From: Alectryocaccobium sp964389285
GTDB lineage: Bacteria; Bacillota; Clostridia; Lachnospirales; Lachnospiraceae
Direction: 5' to 3'
Assembly (NCBI GenBank): GCA_964389285.1
Contig: CAYMCZ010000004.1
Span: forward strand, 62,001 to 126,000
Length of the DNA stretch: 64,000 nt
Of this stretch, positions 1 to 7,797 are shown in pieces (within the stretch, counting starts at the first letter, position 1; each line of letters opens with the position of its first letter). The translations under genes were made by a program, and so were the position numbers. The notes beneath the pieces are model-generated. The model ran no database searches and was not told the origin of the DNA. It saw nothing but the letters and a program-made list of their open reading frames with translations.

Positions 1-1
1 G

Positions 2-502
2 CATGCAGGCCTGTTTTCCGAAAAAGAATTATGGGACGAAGCGCGGCGGACGAAATATTATAATAAGGCCGTATTCATCCCTTCGGACGAGGCCGCGTTG
101 CTGCAGCTTTTTTGCCTGCCTTACGGACCGCGGATTGTTTTAGAAAGCGCTCCGGAAAGAGACCGAAGGATGGCGGAATGCTGCAGGATCCTGCAGAGAG
201 ATATAGATTTTTGTTATCTGTCAGAGCTGGCAGGCAGAGCCGGAGTCAAAGATGCGGTTCGTTTTTATCTGGATTTTTTAAGTGAGCTGATGCCGGATAT
301 CATATCCGGAGCAGATTGGGAGGCTTTTTTTGCGGATGACAAGTCATACAGGGCATATATCTCGGCTGTGCATAACCTGTTCAGGACAAGTGAAGATATA
401 AAAAAGCAAACGGAAAAAAAGGAAGCTTCTCTTACAGATAAGGCGTTGCTGCGGCTTGCAGGACAGCGTGTGCTTCGGCACATAAAGAGAGCCCGGCTTT
501 AA
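2..502 (+). CDS. C-terminal part of a putative nucleotidyltransferase-family protein (cut by window edge)
   Basis: The reading frame is open from the first bases of the window, so the gene begins upstream; an internal TTG at 98 is not a convincing start because coding sequence continues before it. About 166 residues are visible. The helical pattern, with a segment reading roughly 'DIDFCYLSELAGRAGVKDAV', resembles the C-terminal helical part of the uncharacterised nucleotidyltransferase family (NTP_transf_5), which often sits beside HPr-kinase-like and PqqD-like genes, as here. The catalytic N-terminus is outside the window, so the family call rests mainly on context. It ends 14 bases before the next gene and is presumably co-transcribed with it. 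Confidence 0.5.
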   Translation, partial: HAGLFSEKELWDEARRTKYYNKAVFIPSDEAALLQLFCLPYGPRIVLESAPERDRRMAECCRILQRDIDFCYLSELAGRAGVKDAVRFYLDFLSELMPDIISGADWEAFFADDKSYRAYISAVHNLFRTSEDIKKQTEKKEASLTDKALLRLAGQRVLRHIKRARL

Positions 503-516
503 AGGAGCATGAAAAG

Positions 517-1524
517 TTGACAAAGAAAAGAGTAACGGATTTTTTTCAGGCGGTCGAACGCCGTTTTCTGAAATACGGGCCGGAGGAAGGCTCGTCCTTT
601 CAGATAAATGTAAACGGGAATGTCATAGAGCAGCGATTCCTTACAAAGGAGCATGCCGATACGGTAAAGTCATATCTTATTGTTCCGGCTTTAAAAGAAT
701 ACAAAGAGCCGGACGCGGTATTTTATTACTGGACCGAAGACTGCACAGGCTACCTGCCGCCGAAAGCAAGCGGTAAAAACGGGGTCTGGCAGAGCAGGGA
801 TGAAACCGGATACTTCAGGATAATACCGGAATTTGAAATGCTCGGCAGCGATTTTTTAAGAAACAGATTTTATCATTGCAGGGTTCCCGTGGAATATGAC
901 GACTATATAATACACGGCCATTCCATGGCACCGACATTTGCCAGATGGGCTATTAAAAACGATTTGCTGCTGCTGCATAGTGCCTGCGTGGGCTTGGATG
1001 GAAAAGGAGTGATGATCTCCGCAAGAGGCGGCGGCGGGAAATCCACGCTTGCCGTATCCTGCCTGCTCGGAGGTTTTGATTTTGTCTCTGACGACTATAT
1101 ACTGGTAAATCAGGAGGGCCCGATGCGTGCGATGCCGCTTTACCGTATAGTCGGACTTAATCAGGATATGGCCGAGATTCTGAAACCAGACATGCCGGTG
1201 ATCCGGACGGAGCCGAGGCGGAACGACAAATTGTATCTTGATGCCGGGGCTTGCGATATAAAAAAAGAACTGTCCGTACAGGCTATAATATATCCGAACC
1301 CCTGCAACGCGAAAGAGCCTCGGCTGAGACTTGCGCCGCCGGGGCCGGTGTTAACGAAGATAATGGAAACAAGCGCGAGAAACATGCGTATCATGCGCGA
1401 GATCGAACCGTACCGGATAATGGCCGCACGGCTTAACGCTCTTCCGGTATACGAGTTTTTGCTGACGGCTGATCTGAATGTGAACAGGGAATTTTTAAGA
1501 GAATTTATTATAAAGGAGCTTTGA
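517..1524 (+). CDS. HPr kinase-like (HprK-type P-loop) protein
   Basis: 335 residues from a TTG start 9 bases after AAGGAG at 502-507; the nearby ATG at 509 meets a stop at once. The C-terminal half carries an HprK-type ATPase core: 'LLLHSACV' (about residues 151-158), a glycine-rich Walker A 'ARGGGGKST' (169-177) and 'SDDYIL' (191-196) in the position of the HprK acidic motif. The N-terminal ~130 residues are not recognised. True HprK phosphorylates HPr Ser46, but homologues of this kind occur next to PqqD-like and nucleotidyltransferase-like genes in peptide-modification and surface-sugar clusters, where the substrate is unknown. The gene overlaps or abuts the PqqD-like gene downstream, suggesting a shared pathway. 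Confidence 0.75.
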   Translation: MTKKRVTDFFQAVERRFLKYGPEEGSSFQINVNGNVIEQRFLTKEHADTVKSYLIVPALKEYKEPDAVFYYWTEDCTGYLPPKASGKNGVWQSRDETGYFRIIPEFEMLGSDFLRNRFYHCRVPVEYDDYIIHGHSMAPTFARWAIKNDLLLLHSACVGLDGKGVMISARGGGGKSTLAVSCLLGGFDFVSDDYILVNQEGPMRAMPLYRIVGLNQDMAEILKPDMPVIRTEPRRNDKLYLDAGACDIKKELSVQAIIYPNPCNAKEPRLRLAPPGPVLTKIMETSARNMRIMREIEPYRIMAARLNALPVYEFLLTADLNVNREFLREFIIKEL

Positions 1525-1526
1525 AG

Positions 1527-1937
1527 ATGTATAAATTGAATGAAGAAAAAATGTTTTTTGATATCGCCGACGGACAGGCTGTGGTGATCAATTTCACCAC
1601 GGGCATGTATTACGGAACCGGTCTGCTGGGGTCGGCAATACTTGAAAATCTGGTGAACGGTGCTGACGAAAAAAACATACTGGCGGCCGTAAAGGCGCAA
1701 AGCGGATGCCCTGCGGATTTTGAAGCGGATTTTAAAGCTTTTATAGACGTATTGCTCGAAAAAGAAATCCTGCTTGAAGCACAGGGAACGGGAGCGGACG
1801 CTGCTATCGCACAGGAAGCTTTTTCGGAGGGTTTTGAGCTGACGGTGGATGAGTTTGCGGAAGTGCAGGATCTTCTGCTTGCCGATCCGGTGCATGAGGT
1901 TGACGTGGAGCAGGGCTGGCCTGTCTTAAAAGAATAA
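1527..1937 (+). CDS. PqqD-like protein with C-terminal DLLLxDPxHEVD motif
   Basis: About 136 residues. ATG at 1527 is chosen because it is 8 bases after AAAGGAGCT (1512-1520); a TTG at 1521 is also in frame. The first ~85 residues fit the PqqD family ('NFTTGMYYGTGLLGSAIL', then alternating helices with an acidic 'FEADFKAFIDVLLEKEIL'). PqqD proteins bind leader peptides or peptide substrates for modifying enzymes. A ~50-residue acidic tail follows, ending 'VQDLLLADPVHEVDVEQGWP'. I recall a similar tail on PqqD-like proteins in asparagine-synthetase and HprK-like clusters; its role is unknown. The tail could be a substrate-like or partner-binding segment. It is translated with the HprK-like gene upstream; the next gene is on the other strand, 3 bases away. 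Confidence 0.75.
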   Translation: MYKLNEEKMFFDIADGQAVVINFTTGMYYGTGLLGSAILENLVNGADEKNILAAVKAQSGCPADFEADFKAFIDVLLEKEILLEAQGTGADAAIAQEAFSEGFELTVDEFAEVQDLLLADPVHEVDVEQGWPVLKE

Positions 1938-1940
1938 ATA

Positions 1941-2612
1941 TCATCCGTCTGCGAAACGGTTCGTCAGAGCGTATTGCGAAAGGATCATATCCCACATCGG
2001 AGTGTTGCCCCTCCAGTCATATTTTTGTCCGGTTCGTATGTCGATATTGTCGCTGAACAGATATTCCGTGATTGAGGCTTTGTTTGAGATTCTCGCCTGT
2101 CTTTTAAAGCGGCTTTTTATCTTTAAGAACCAATAAGGTTTGATGTTTCTGATATTTACAAGCCTGACGGTAAGATGCGGGTATATATTCGAAAATGCCT
2201 CAAGAAAGCTTTTCAGCGAATCCATCGAATTGTTTCTGTTGCACAAAAGAAGCAGCGTTTCGGCGTTTTCAAGTTTCTCTTTCATTTTTTCGGCACGCGG
2301 AATCATGATTGCACGAAACCGCTCGGCACCTTCCTCAAGGGACAAGGCCTTCGGGAAATGATGCATGGATATGAGGTTGTTTTTATTATCGTGTACGACA
2401 CGGTGCGAGACATCTTCGGATTTTTCGTCGCCCTCTCTGATTTCGGCAAAGAAATCAGAAAAATCGGTTTCAAAGAGATGAGGGAGGCTTTGGATAGGCC
2501 AGCAGATTATCCAGTCCAGAGGAAAGGCCTCTCTTCTAAGGCCGTGGTTTATTAAATGCGATGCAGGTCTGCACGACCTTCCTATTGGAATACACAGATC
2601 AAATCGTTCCAT
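1941..2612 (-). CDS. DUF1796 family putative cysteine peptidase
   Basis: 223 residues from ATG at 2612 (minus strand), preceded by GCAAGGAG with 8-base spacing. Longer in-frame extensions to 2816 lack a ribosome site and would overlap the divergent glycosyltransferase. The N-terminus 'FDLCIPIGRSCRPASHL' followed by 'FPLDWI' is typical of DUF1796, a family proposed to be papain-like cysteine peptidases; Cys14 is the likely nucleophile position and 'MHHFP' could supply the histidine. The family is usually found in capsule and exopolysaccharide regions with glycosyltransferases. It is the only minus-strand gene in this operon region and converges tail-to-tail with the PqqD-like gene. Activity is not shown by the sequence alone. 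Confidence 0.75.
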   Translation of the reverse strand: MERFDLCIPIGRSCRPASHLINHGLRREAFPLDWIICWPIQSLPHLFETDFSDFFAEIREGDEKSEDVSHRVVHDNKNNLISMHHFPKALSLEEGAERFRAIMIPRAEKMKEKLENAETLLLLCNRNNSMDSLKSFLEAFSNIYPHLTVRLVNIRNIKPYWFLKIKSRFKRQARISNKASITEYLFSDNIDIRTGQKYDWRGNTPMWDMILSQYALTNRFADG

Positions 2613-2734
2613 TTTGGAGCTCCTTGCTAAAGGGGATTTATCGTTGACGGCACCGGTCTGTTTTGATTTTATCATAAAATTATTTACAAGACACAAAAGT
2701 TTTATAAAAAACCACAAAACAATGGAGAAAAACC

Positions 2735-3424
2735 TTGAAAGTATCCGTACTGATTCCGGTATATAACTGCGAAAAATATATCGGAGAAGCCATCGAAAGC
2801 GTGCTTGCCCAGACATATAAGGATTTTGAAATAATCGTTGTCAACGACGGTTCCGAAGACAAAAGCGGCAGTATCGCGGCTTCATATCCCAGCGTCCGTG
2901 TTTTTAACAGGAGCCACGAGGGTATTCCCAAAACAAGAAACTTTGCGCTATCGAAAGCCGAAGGCGGGGTTATCGCTTTTTTGGACGCGGATGATCTGTG
3001 GCTTCCCGAGAAGCTGGAACTGCAGGCGGAATATCTGAAAGAGCACAAGGAATGCGGCATCATTTTCTGCCGATATCGGAATTTTACGGAAATACCGGCG
3101 GAAAGACTGACCGAAGGACAGAAAATACTTCTGAACAAAGAGATAGAAAACTGCCTGACTGCGGCTTGCGTCAGAAAAAGCCTGTTTGAACGATTCGGAG
3201 ACTTCAACCCGCTATGCGCATACGGAGAAGATACCGAATGGCTTGCGCGGCTCGCGATGGGCGGTATCGACTTAAGTCAAAGGCTTGAGGAATTTTTATA
3301 TCTTCGCCGGGTGCATGAAGGAAATATCACGACGGCTCATAACAGGACGGATAATAAAGCTTTTTACGCATCCCTTGCCGGAAGCATCAGAAGCAGGCTC
3401 AAAAAGGAGAAAAACGGCATATGA
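2735..3424 (+). CDS. Glycosyltransferase family 2 protein
   Basis: 229 residues, TTG start after GGAG at 2724-2727. GT-A fold signatures: 'VSVLIPVYN' at the start, 'VVNDGS' (35-40) for nucleotide-sugar contact and 'LDADD' (83-87) as the DxD metal motif, then 'GEDTEWLARL' as the catalytic ED(T/E)W region. It transfers a sugar from an activated donor to a surface glycan or lipid-linked acceptor; donor and acceptor cannot be read from sequence. It overlaps the next gene by four bases (ATGA), so translation is probably coupled. Its product is closely similar to that of the next gene, indicating a tandem duplication. Confidence 0.9.
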   Translation: MKVSVLIPVYNCEKYIGEAIESVLAQTYKDFEIIVVNDGSEDKSGSIAASYPSVRVFNRSHEGIPKTRNFALSKAEGGVIAFLDADDLWLPEKLELQAEYLKEHKECGIIFCRYRNFTEIPAERLTEGQKILLNKEIENCLTAACVRKSLFERFGDFNPLCAYGEDTEWLARLAMGGIDLSQRLEEFLYLRRVHEGNITTAHNRTDNKAFYASLAGSIRSRLKKEKNGI

Positions 3425-4119
3425 CTCCGGAAGTATCGGTTATGGTTCCGTTATATAATAATGAAAAGTATATCGCCGAAGCCATTGAAAGCATATTGGC
3501 GCAGACATATAAGGATTTTGAGATCATCGTCGCCGATGACGGCTCCACGGACAAAGGAGGCGAGATCGCCTCTTCGTTCAAGGAAGTGAGATATTATAAA
3601 CTGAAACACGGAGGAATCTCCAAAACACGCAATTTCGCGTTGTCGAAAGCAAGAGGAGCCCTTATAGCGTTTCTGGATTCGGACGACCTGTGGGCGCCGG
3701 ATAAGCTTGAACTTCAGGTGGATTATCTTAATGAGCATCCGGACTGCGATATAATATTTTGCCGCTATGAAAACTTTTTTGACGGCAGCGAAAAAGACCT
3801 CACATGCAGACAGAAACAGATTCTTTTAACGGAGATACCGGGATACCTTACGGGAGCATGTCTCAGAAAAAGTCTGTTTGACCGTTTTGGAGGATATGAC
3901 GAAGCCTATGATTTCGGAGAAGATACGCAATGGCTGGCCAGACTTGAGATAGCGGGAGTTGATCTGGGGCACAAACTGGAACGGGTATTGTACTTCAGGC
4001 GAATCCACGACGAAAACATTTCTTTGACTCATGGCAATATGAGCGAAAGCAGCAGATATTCGATAATGGCTGACGCCATACGAAGCAAATGGAGACGGGA
4101 AAAAGACGTTGAAAGATGA
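3421..4119 (+). CDS. Glycosyltransferase family 2 protein (tandem paralogue)
   Basis: 232 residues. Same layout as its upstream neighbour: 'VSVMVPLYN', 'VADDGSTD' (38-44), DxD in 'LDSDDLW' (85-91) and 'GEDTQWLARL'. Most blocks match the previous protein nearly residue for residue ('AQTYKDFEI', 'KTRNFALSKA', 'RKSLF-RFG'), so the two arose by tandem duplication and may add successive similar sugars. The start overlaps the previous stop (ATGA), and the end overlaps the next gene by 11 bases. Confidence 0.9.
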   Translation: MTPEVSVMVPLYNNEKYIAEAIESILAQTYKDFEIIVADDGSTDKGGEIASSFKEVRYYKLKHGGISKTRNFALSKARGALIAFLDSDDLWAPDKLELQVDYLNEHPDCDIIFCRYENFFDGSEKDLTCRQKQILLTEIPGYLTGACLRKSLFDRFGGYDEAYDFGEDTQWLARLEIAGVDLGHKLERVLYFRRIHDENISLTHGNMSESSRYSIMADAIRSKWRREKDVER

Positions 4120-4786
4120 GACTTTACTGTCGGTCATAATACCGGCCTATAACGCTGAAAAATATTTGAAAGAAGCGGTAGATTCCGTAAAAGCACAGAA
4201 CTGGAAGGGTTTAAGGGAGATCATAGTGGTAGACGACGGTTCTTCCGACAATACGGCCGCCCTCGCGAACTTGCTCGGATGCAGGGTCATATCCGTCAGA
4301 AACGGAGGCGCGGCGGCAGCCAGAAACACGGGTATCAGAAATTCCGACGGAGAGCTGATCTTTTTTCTGGACGCGGATGACGTGCTTATGCCCGGCGCGC
4401 TGACGGAGCTGTTTGCTCCCATGCAGGCGGATGCTTCTCTTAAAGCCGCGTTTGGAACATACATTGAATTTATATCGCCTGAGCTGACGGCAGATCAGGC
4501 CGCGGGATTAAAAGTGACAGAAACGTCCGCAAAAGGAATACTTCCGGGATGCGCCATTATAAAAAGGGAGCTTTTTGAAAATATCGGCCTGTTTGATCAA
4601 ACTCTTCGATCCGGCGAAACCGTGGATTGGATGATGAGGCTCAGAGAATCGAAGGAGCCGTTTTTGCAGACCGAAGTTCTGACTCTTAAGCGCAGGCTGC
4701 ACATGACAAATACAGGACGCCTTGATCCTAAGGGCGAGATGAAGTCTTATGCCGCCCTGCTCAGAAAAAGGATGAAAAAAAAATGA
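4109..4786 (+). CDS. Glycosyltransferase family 2 protein
   Basis: 225 residues from TTG at 4109, inside the end of the previous gene. GT2 motifs: 'SVIIPAYNAEKYL', 'VVDDGSSD' (40-47), 'ARNTGI' and DxD 'LDADD' (87-91). The C-terminal half is more divergent than in the two preceding GT2 genes, so a different sugar or acceptor is likely. It is part of the same translationally coupled run; the stop overlaps the next start (ATGA). Confidence 0.88.
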   Translation: MKDETLLSVIIPAYNAEKYLKEAVDSVKAQNWKGLREIIVVDDGSSDNTAALANLLGCRVISVRNGGAAAARNTGIRNSDGELIFFLDADDVLMPGALTELFAPMQADASLKAAFGTYIEFISPELTADQAAGLKVTETSAKGILPGCAIIKRELFENIGLFDQTLRSGETVDWMMRLRESKEPFLQTEVLTLKRRLHMTNTGRLDPKGEMKSYAALLRKRMKKK

Positions 4787-5637
4787 AGCCGCTTGTATCG
4801 CTTATTACGCCTGTTTATAATGCCATGCCTTATCTGGCAGATTATCTGGATTCCGTAATTTATCAGACCTGGAGACCTCTTGAGATTATACTCTCCGATG
4901 ACGGCTCGACGGATGATTCGCTGTGCTGTATAAAAGAGAAAACAGTAGAATTGGAAAAAACCGGAATAACCGTAAAGCTGCTGACAGGTGAACACAGATC
5001 ACAGTCCGCTGCGGTAAATGCGGCACTTAAAGAGGCGGAGGGAGAATTTCTCACATGGTGCGACGCGGACGACATTATGCTGCCTCGGTGTATAGAGAAA
5101 AAAGCGGTTTTTTTGACAGAAAATCCCGATATAGGCATGGTCAGAAATGACGGTATAATAATAGACGGAGATACGCTTACCGAGATATCACGCAGCACCA
5201 AAGAATCGGACCGCCGTACACAGGATATATTCCATGAGCTTTTCCTGCAGACGACGTACTGCTTCGCCGGCTGCTATATGCTGCGCATGTCGCTGTTTGA
5301 CAGTTGCTATCCGGGCAGGGAAATACCGCTTTCTCCGGAAGGGCAGAATCTTCAGCTGCTGCTTCCTCCTGCGAGCCGCACAAGGTGCGGATTCGTTCCG
5401 GAGGTGCTGCATCATTATATAAAAAGAGGCTCGGGACATTCTTCTTCGGATAAAAGCTATACGCAGAAAAGGAGAAGAGCGTTGAATTTTACGAAGCTGT
5501 ACGAAGCGATCCTTCCGTTTTGCGACTGTGACCGCGAAAAGTACGCGGAAGAAGCAAAACAATTCGAAAAGCGCAGGATGGCGGTGCTTAATTACTCCGT
5601 TATCGCACGTGCCAGGGAGGAAATAAAAAAGCGATGA
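4783..5637 (+). CDS. Glycosyltransferase family 2 protein
   Basis: 284 residues. GT2 N-terminus 'VSLITPVYNAMPYL', 'LSDDGSTDDS' and a DxD in 'WCDADDIM' around residue 88. The C-terminal region is longer than in the three genes before it and is rich in basic residues ('KSYTQKRRRALNF'), which may favour membrane association. ATGA overlaps at both ends (with 4109-4786 and with the pyruvyl transferase gene) place it in the same polycistronic unit. Confidence 0.88.
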   Translation: MKPLVSLITPVYNAMPYLADYLDSVIYQTWRPLEIILSDDGSTDDSLCCIKEKTVELEKTGITVKLLTGEHRSQSAAVNAALKEAEGEFLTWCDADDIMLPRCIEKKAVFLTENPDIGMVRNDGIIIDGDTLTEISRSTKESDRRTQDIFHELFLQTTYCFAGCYMLRMSLFDSCYPGREIPLSPEGQNLQLLLPPASRTRCGFVPEVLHHYIKRGSGHSSSDKSYTQKRRRALNFTKLYEAILPFCDCDREKYAEEAKQFEKRRMAVLNYSVIARAREEIKKR

Positions 5638-6695
5638 AAGCAGGAATCCTGACGCTTCATCAGGCGGATAACTACGGAGCGGTTCTGCAGGCCTATGCTC
5701 TTCAGCAGACATTGTTTGACCTGGGTCTTGACAACGAAATTCTGACGACGGATTTTCCTGAATCTTCAGAAGATACGGGAGAAAATCTTTCGGGTGCCGC
5801 CGCTGTTCTGGCTAAGCGCGTGAGAGAAAAACGCGCTGAGAGAAGCGGGCTTTTTGAGCAGTTCAGAAAAGAGTATCTTGTGTGCTCAAAAGAATATAAA
5901 AAAACAGATATGGCCCGGTCCGAGCCGGTTTATGATATTTTTATCACCGGAAGCGACCAGGTCTGGAATATGAGTGTTCTGGGGGCGAACGCCTGTTATT
6001 TTTTGCCTTTTGCCGAACCCGGAAAACGGATTTCTTATGCGGCCAGTTTCGGGGGAGAAGAGCTGCCGCGGGAAATGAGAGCGTGGTGCGCCGAAATCCT
6101 CGGTGATTTTAAATACATTTCGGTACGTGAGGAGCAGGCAAAAGAATATATTTGTAAGCTGACGGGAAAAGAGGCGGTGCTTTGCGTGGACCCGGTTTTC
6201 CTGATTGATTCGGCCGGATGGAAAAAGCTGACCCGCAACGCAAAGGGCAAGGCGTATTACCTGCTTTATATGCTCGTATATGATGAAGCGCTGAGTGAGC
6301 AGGCCAAAAGAACGGCTGACAAGGCAGGAGCCGACCTGAAAGTAATAACCGGCTCTTTTATGCCCCGGTTCGGATTTGAGGCTTACAGCGGGATAAGCGT
6401 AACGGATTGGCTGGGGGCGTTCGCGGATTGTGAAGCGGTCTTTACCAATTCATTTCACGGTACAGCCTTTGCGCTGATCTTCGGCAAACCGCTTTTGGCA
6501 GCCGGCCTGAAAGGGCATTTAAACCGCAGAAGCGGACGGATAAAGGAACTGCTTTTGCGCGCCGGTATGGAAGATGCTTATGAAAGGACGCTTTATAAAG
6601 CGCCTGAAGGAGCGGCCATGGAAAGACTTAAGGTTTATACGGAGGCCTCTATGAACTATCTTAAGAAAGTGACAGAGTATGCGGGAAGTATATAA
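5634..6695 (+). CDS. Polysaccharide pyruvyl transferase family protein
   Basis: 353 residues. It begins 'GILTLHQADNYGAVLQAYAL', the signature start of the WcaK/CsaB-type pyruvyl transferase family. Other family blocks are 'FITGSDQVWN' (about 102-111), 'SYAASFGG', 'VREEQAK' and 'FTNSFHGTAFALIFGKP' near the C-terminus. These enzymes use phosphoenolpyruvate to put ketal pyruvate on sugars of surface polymers. The gene overlaps the next by 17 bases. A second family member lies in the polysaccharide operon at 24480-25592. Confidence 0.88.
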   Translation: MKAGILTLHQADNYGAVLQAYALQQTLFDLGLDNEILTTDFPESSEDTGENLSGAAAVLAKRVREKRAERSGLFEQFRKEYLVCSKEYKKTDMARSEPVYDIFITGSDQVWNMSVLGANACYFLPFAEPGKRISYAASFGGEELPREMRAWCAEILGDFKYISVREEQAKEYICKLTGKEAVLCVDPVFLIDSAGWKKLTRNAKGKAYYLLYMLVYDEALSEQAKRTADKAGADLKVITGSFMPRFGFEAYSGISVTDWLGAFADCEAVFTNSFHGTAFALIFGKPLLAAGLKGHLNRRSGRIKELLLRAGMEDAYERTLYKAPEGAAMERLKVYTEASMNYLKKVTEYAGSI

Positions 6696-7761
6696 TTCGG
6701 CTTTTGAATGCTTCGGCTGCGGCGCCTGTGTGTATACATGTCAGGCCGGTGCTTTGAAAATGCGGCGGGATACAGAGGGCTTTGACTATCCGGTCAAAGA
6801 TAAGGCTCTCTGCAAGGACTGCGGCGGATGTTCGGAAGTCTGTCCCGCGAAAAAAGCGGTTCCGGAGGCTTCCAACGCCTTTTACGCTCTTCGCTGCCAC
6901 GATCCCGGGCTGCTTTATAAAAGCACTTCGGGCGGGGCGTTCTCGCTTATCGCTTCCCGAATTATCCAAAAGGGCGGTCTGGTCTGCGGAGCTGTTTTTG
7001 ACGATTCTTTCAAAGTCTGTCATATACTGTCCGATGATATTTCCGGGATGCGGAAATCCAAATATCCTCAAAGCTCGCTTTCGGGCTGTTTTGCCGGCAT
7101 AAAAGAAGCGCTTGCGACAGGAAAACCCGTGCTTTTTACGGGATGCGGCTGCCAGTGTCATGCCGTGCGGCTATGTTTTCCGGAAAGTGAAGGCCTGCTT
7201 ACGGCGGCGCTTATCTGCAGGGGCGTCATTTCGCCGGAGCTTTGGGAAGAATATATAAGGTATCTGGAAAAAGATAAAGGGGAAATTACGGATTTCTGCT
7301 TTCGGGATAAGCGCGTTGACAATGATGCGCATACCGTTTCTTATACGGCGGGAGGCGTTGAGCATATATCCGGATTTTTAAACAACCCTTTTACCAGAAT
7401 ATACCTGAAAGAGCTTCCTTTAAGACCGGCCTGTTATCACTGTCCATACTGCGGCAGCGAAAAACCTTTTGATTTTACCATCGGTGATTTCTGGGGAGCC
7501 GAAAAGGTTTTCCCGGAATACGCGGACGGAAAAGGGATGTCTCTTGTTATTACAAACGGCCGGAGAGCGGAGGAAATACTGAGAGAGATATCGGGGGAAG
7601 CTTTTATCGAAAAACTCACAAAAAAGCAGGCCGTGCAGCCTGCTCTTGAGTCGCCGGCAAAGCATTCGTATTTGCGCAGATTTTTGTTTAAGGACTTTGC
7701 AGACAAAAATTCCGAGGGACACTGCGACATGCAGAATATTATCAAAAAGTACGGTTTTTAA
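6679..7761 (+). CDS. Coenzyme F420 hydrogenase/dehydrogenase beta-subunit family Fe-S protein
   Basis: 360 residues. The N-terminus holds two ferredoxin-like 4Fe-4S motifs: Cys11, 14, 17, 21 and Cys45, 48, 51, 55 ('CFGCGACVYTC' and 'CKDCGGCSEVC'). The rest matches the FrhB/FdhB family, including 'TGCGCQCHAV' and a late Cys pair in 'CYHCPYCGS' before 'DFTIGDFWGAEK'. Members of this family are often found next to pyruvyl transferases in capsule clusters; a role as a flavin/Fe-S redox enzyme acting on a sugar or polyprenol substrate is inferred. F420 use is unlikely to be required. The ATG at 6679 lies inside the end of the upstream gene. Confidence 0.85.
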   Translation: MREVYNSAFECFGCGACVYTCQAGALKMRRDTEGFDYPVKDKALCKDCGGCSEVCPAKKAVPEASNAFYALRCHDPGLLYKSTSGGAFSLIASRIIQKGGLVCGAVFDDSFKVCHILSDDISGMRKSKYPQSSLSGCFAGIKEALATGKPVLFTGCGCQCHAVRLCFPESEGLLTAALICRGVISPELWEEYIRYLEKDKGEITDFCFRDKRVDNDAHTVSYTAGGVEHISGFLNNPFTRIYLKELPLRPACYHCPYCGSEKPFDFTIGDFWGAEKVFPEYADGKGMSLVITNGRRAEEILREISGEAFIEKLTKKQAVQPALESPAKHSYLRRFLFKDFADKNSEGHCDMQNIIKKYGF

Positions 7762-7797
7762 CATATACGCCTTCTGATATTCAGGAGAAATACTTCT

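Noticed and set aside
1161..1895. Minus-strand frame opposite the HprK-like and PqqD-like genes
   Set aside because: Composition and lack of motifs mark it as a shadow of the plus-strand genes.
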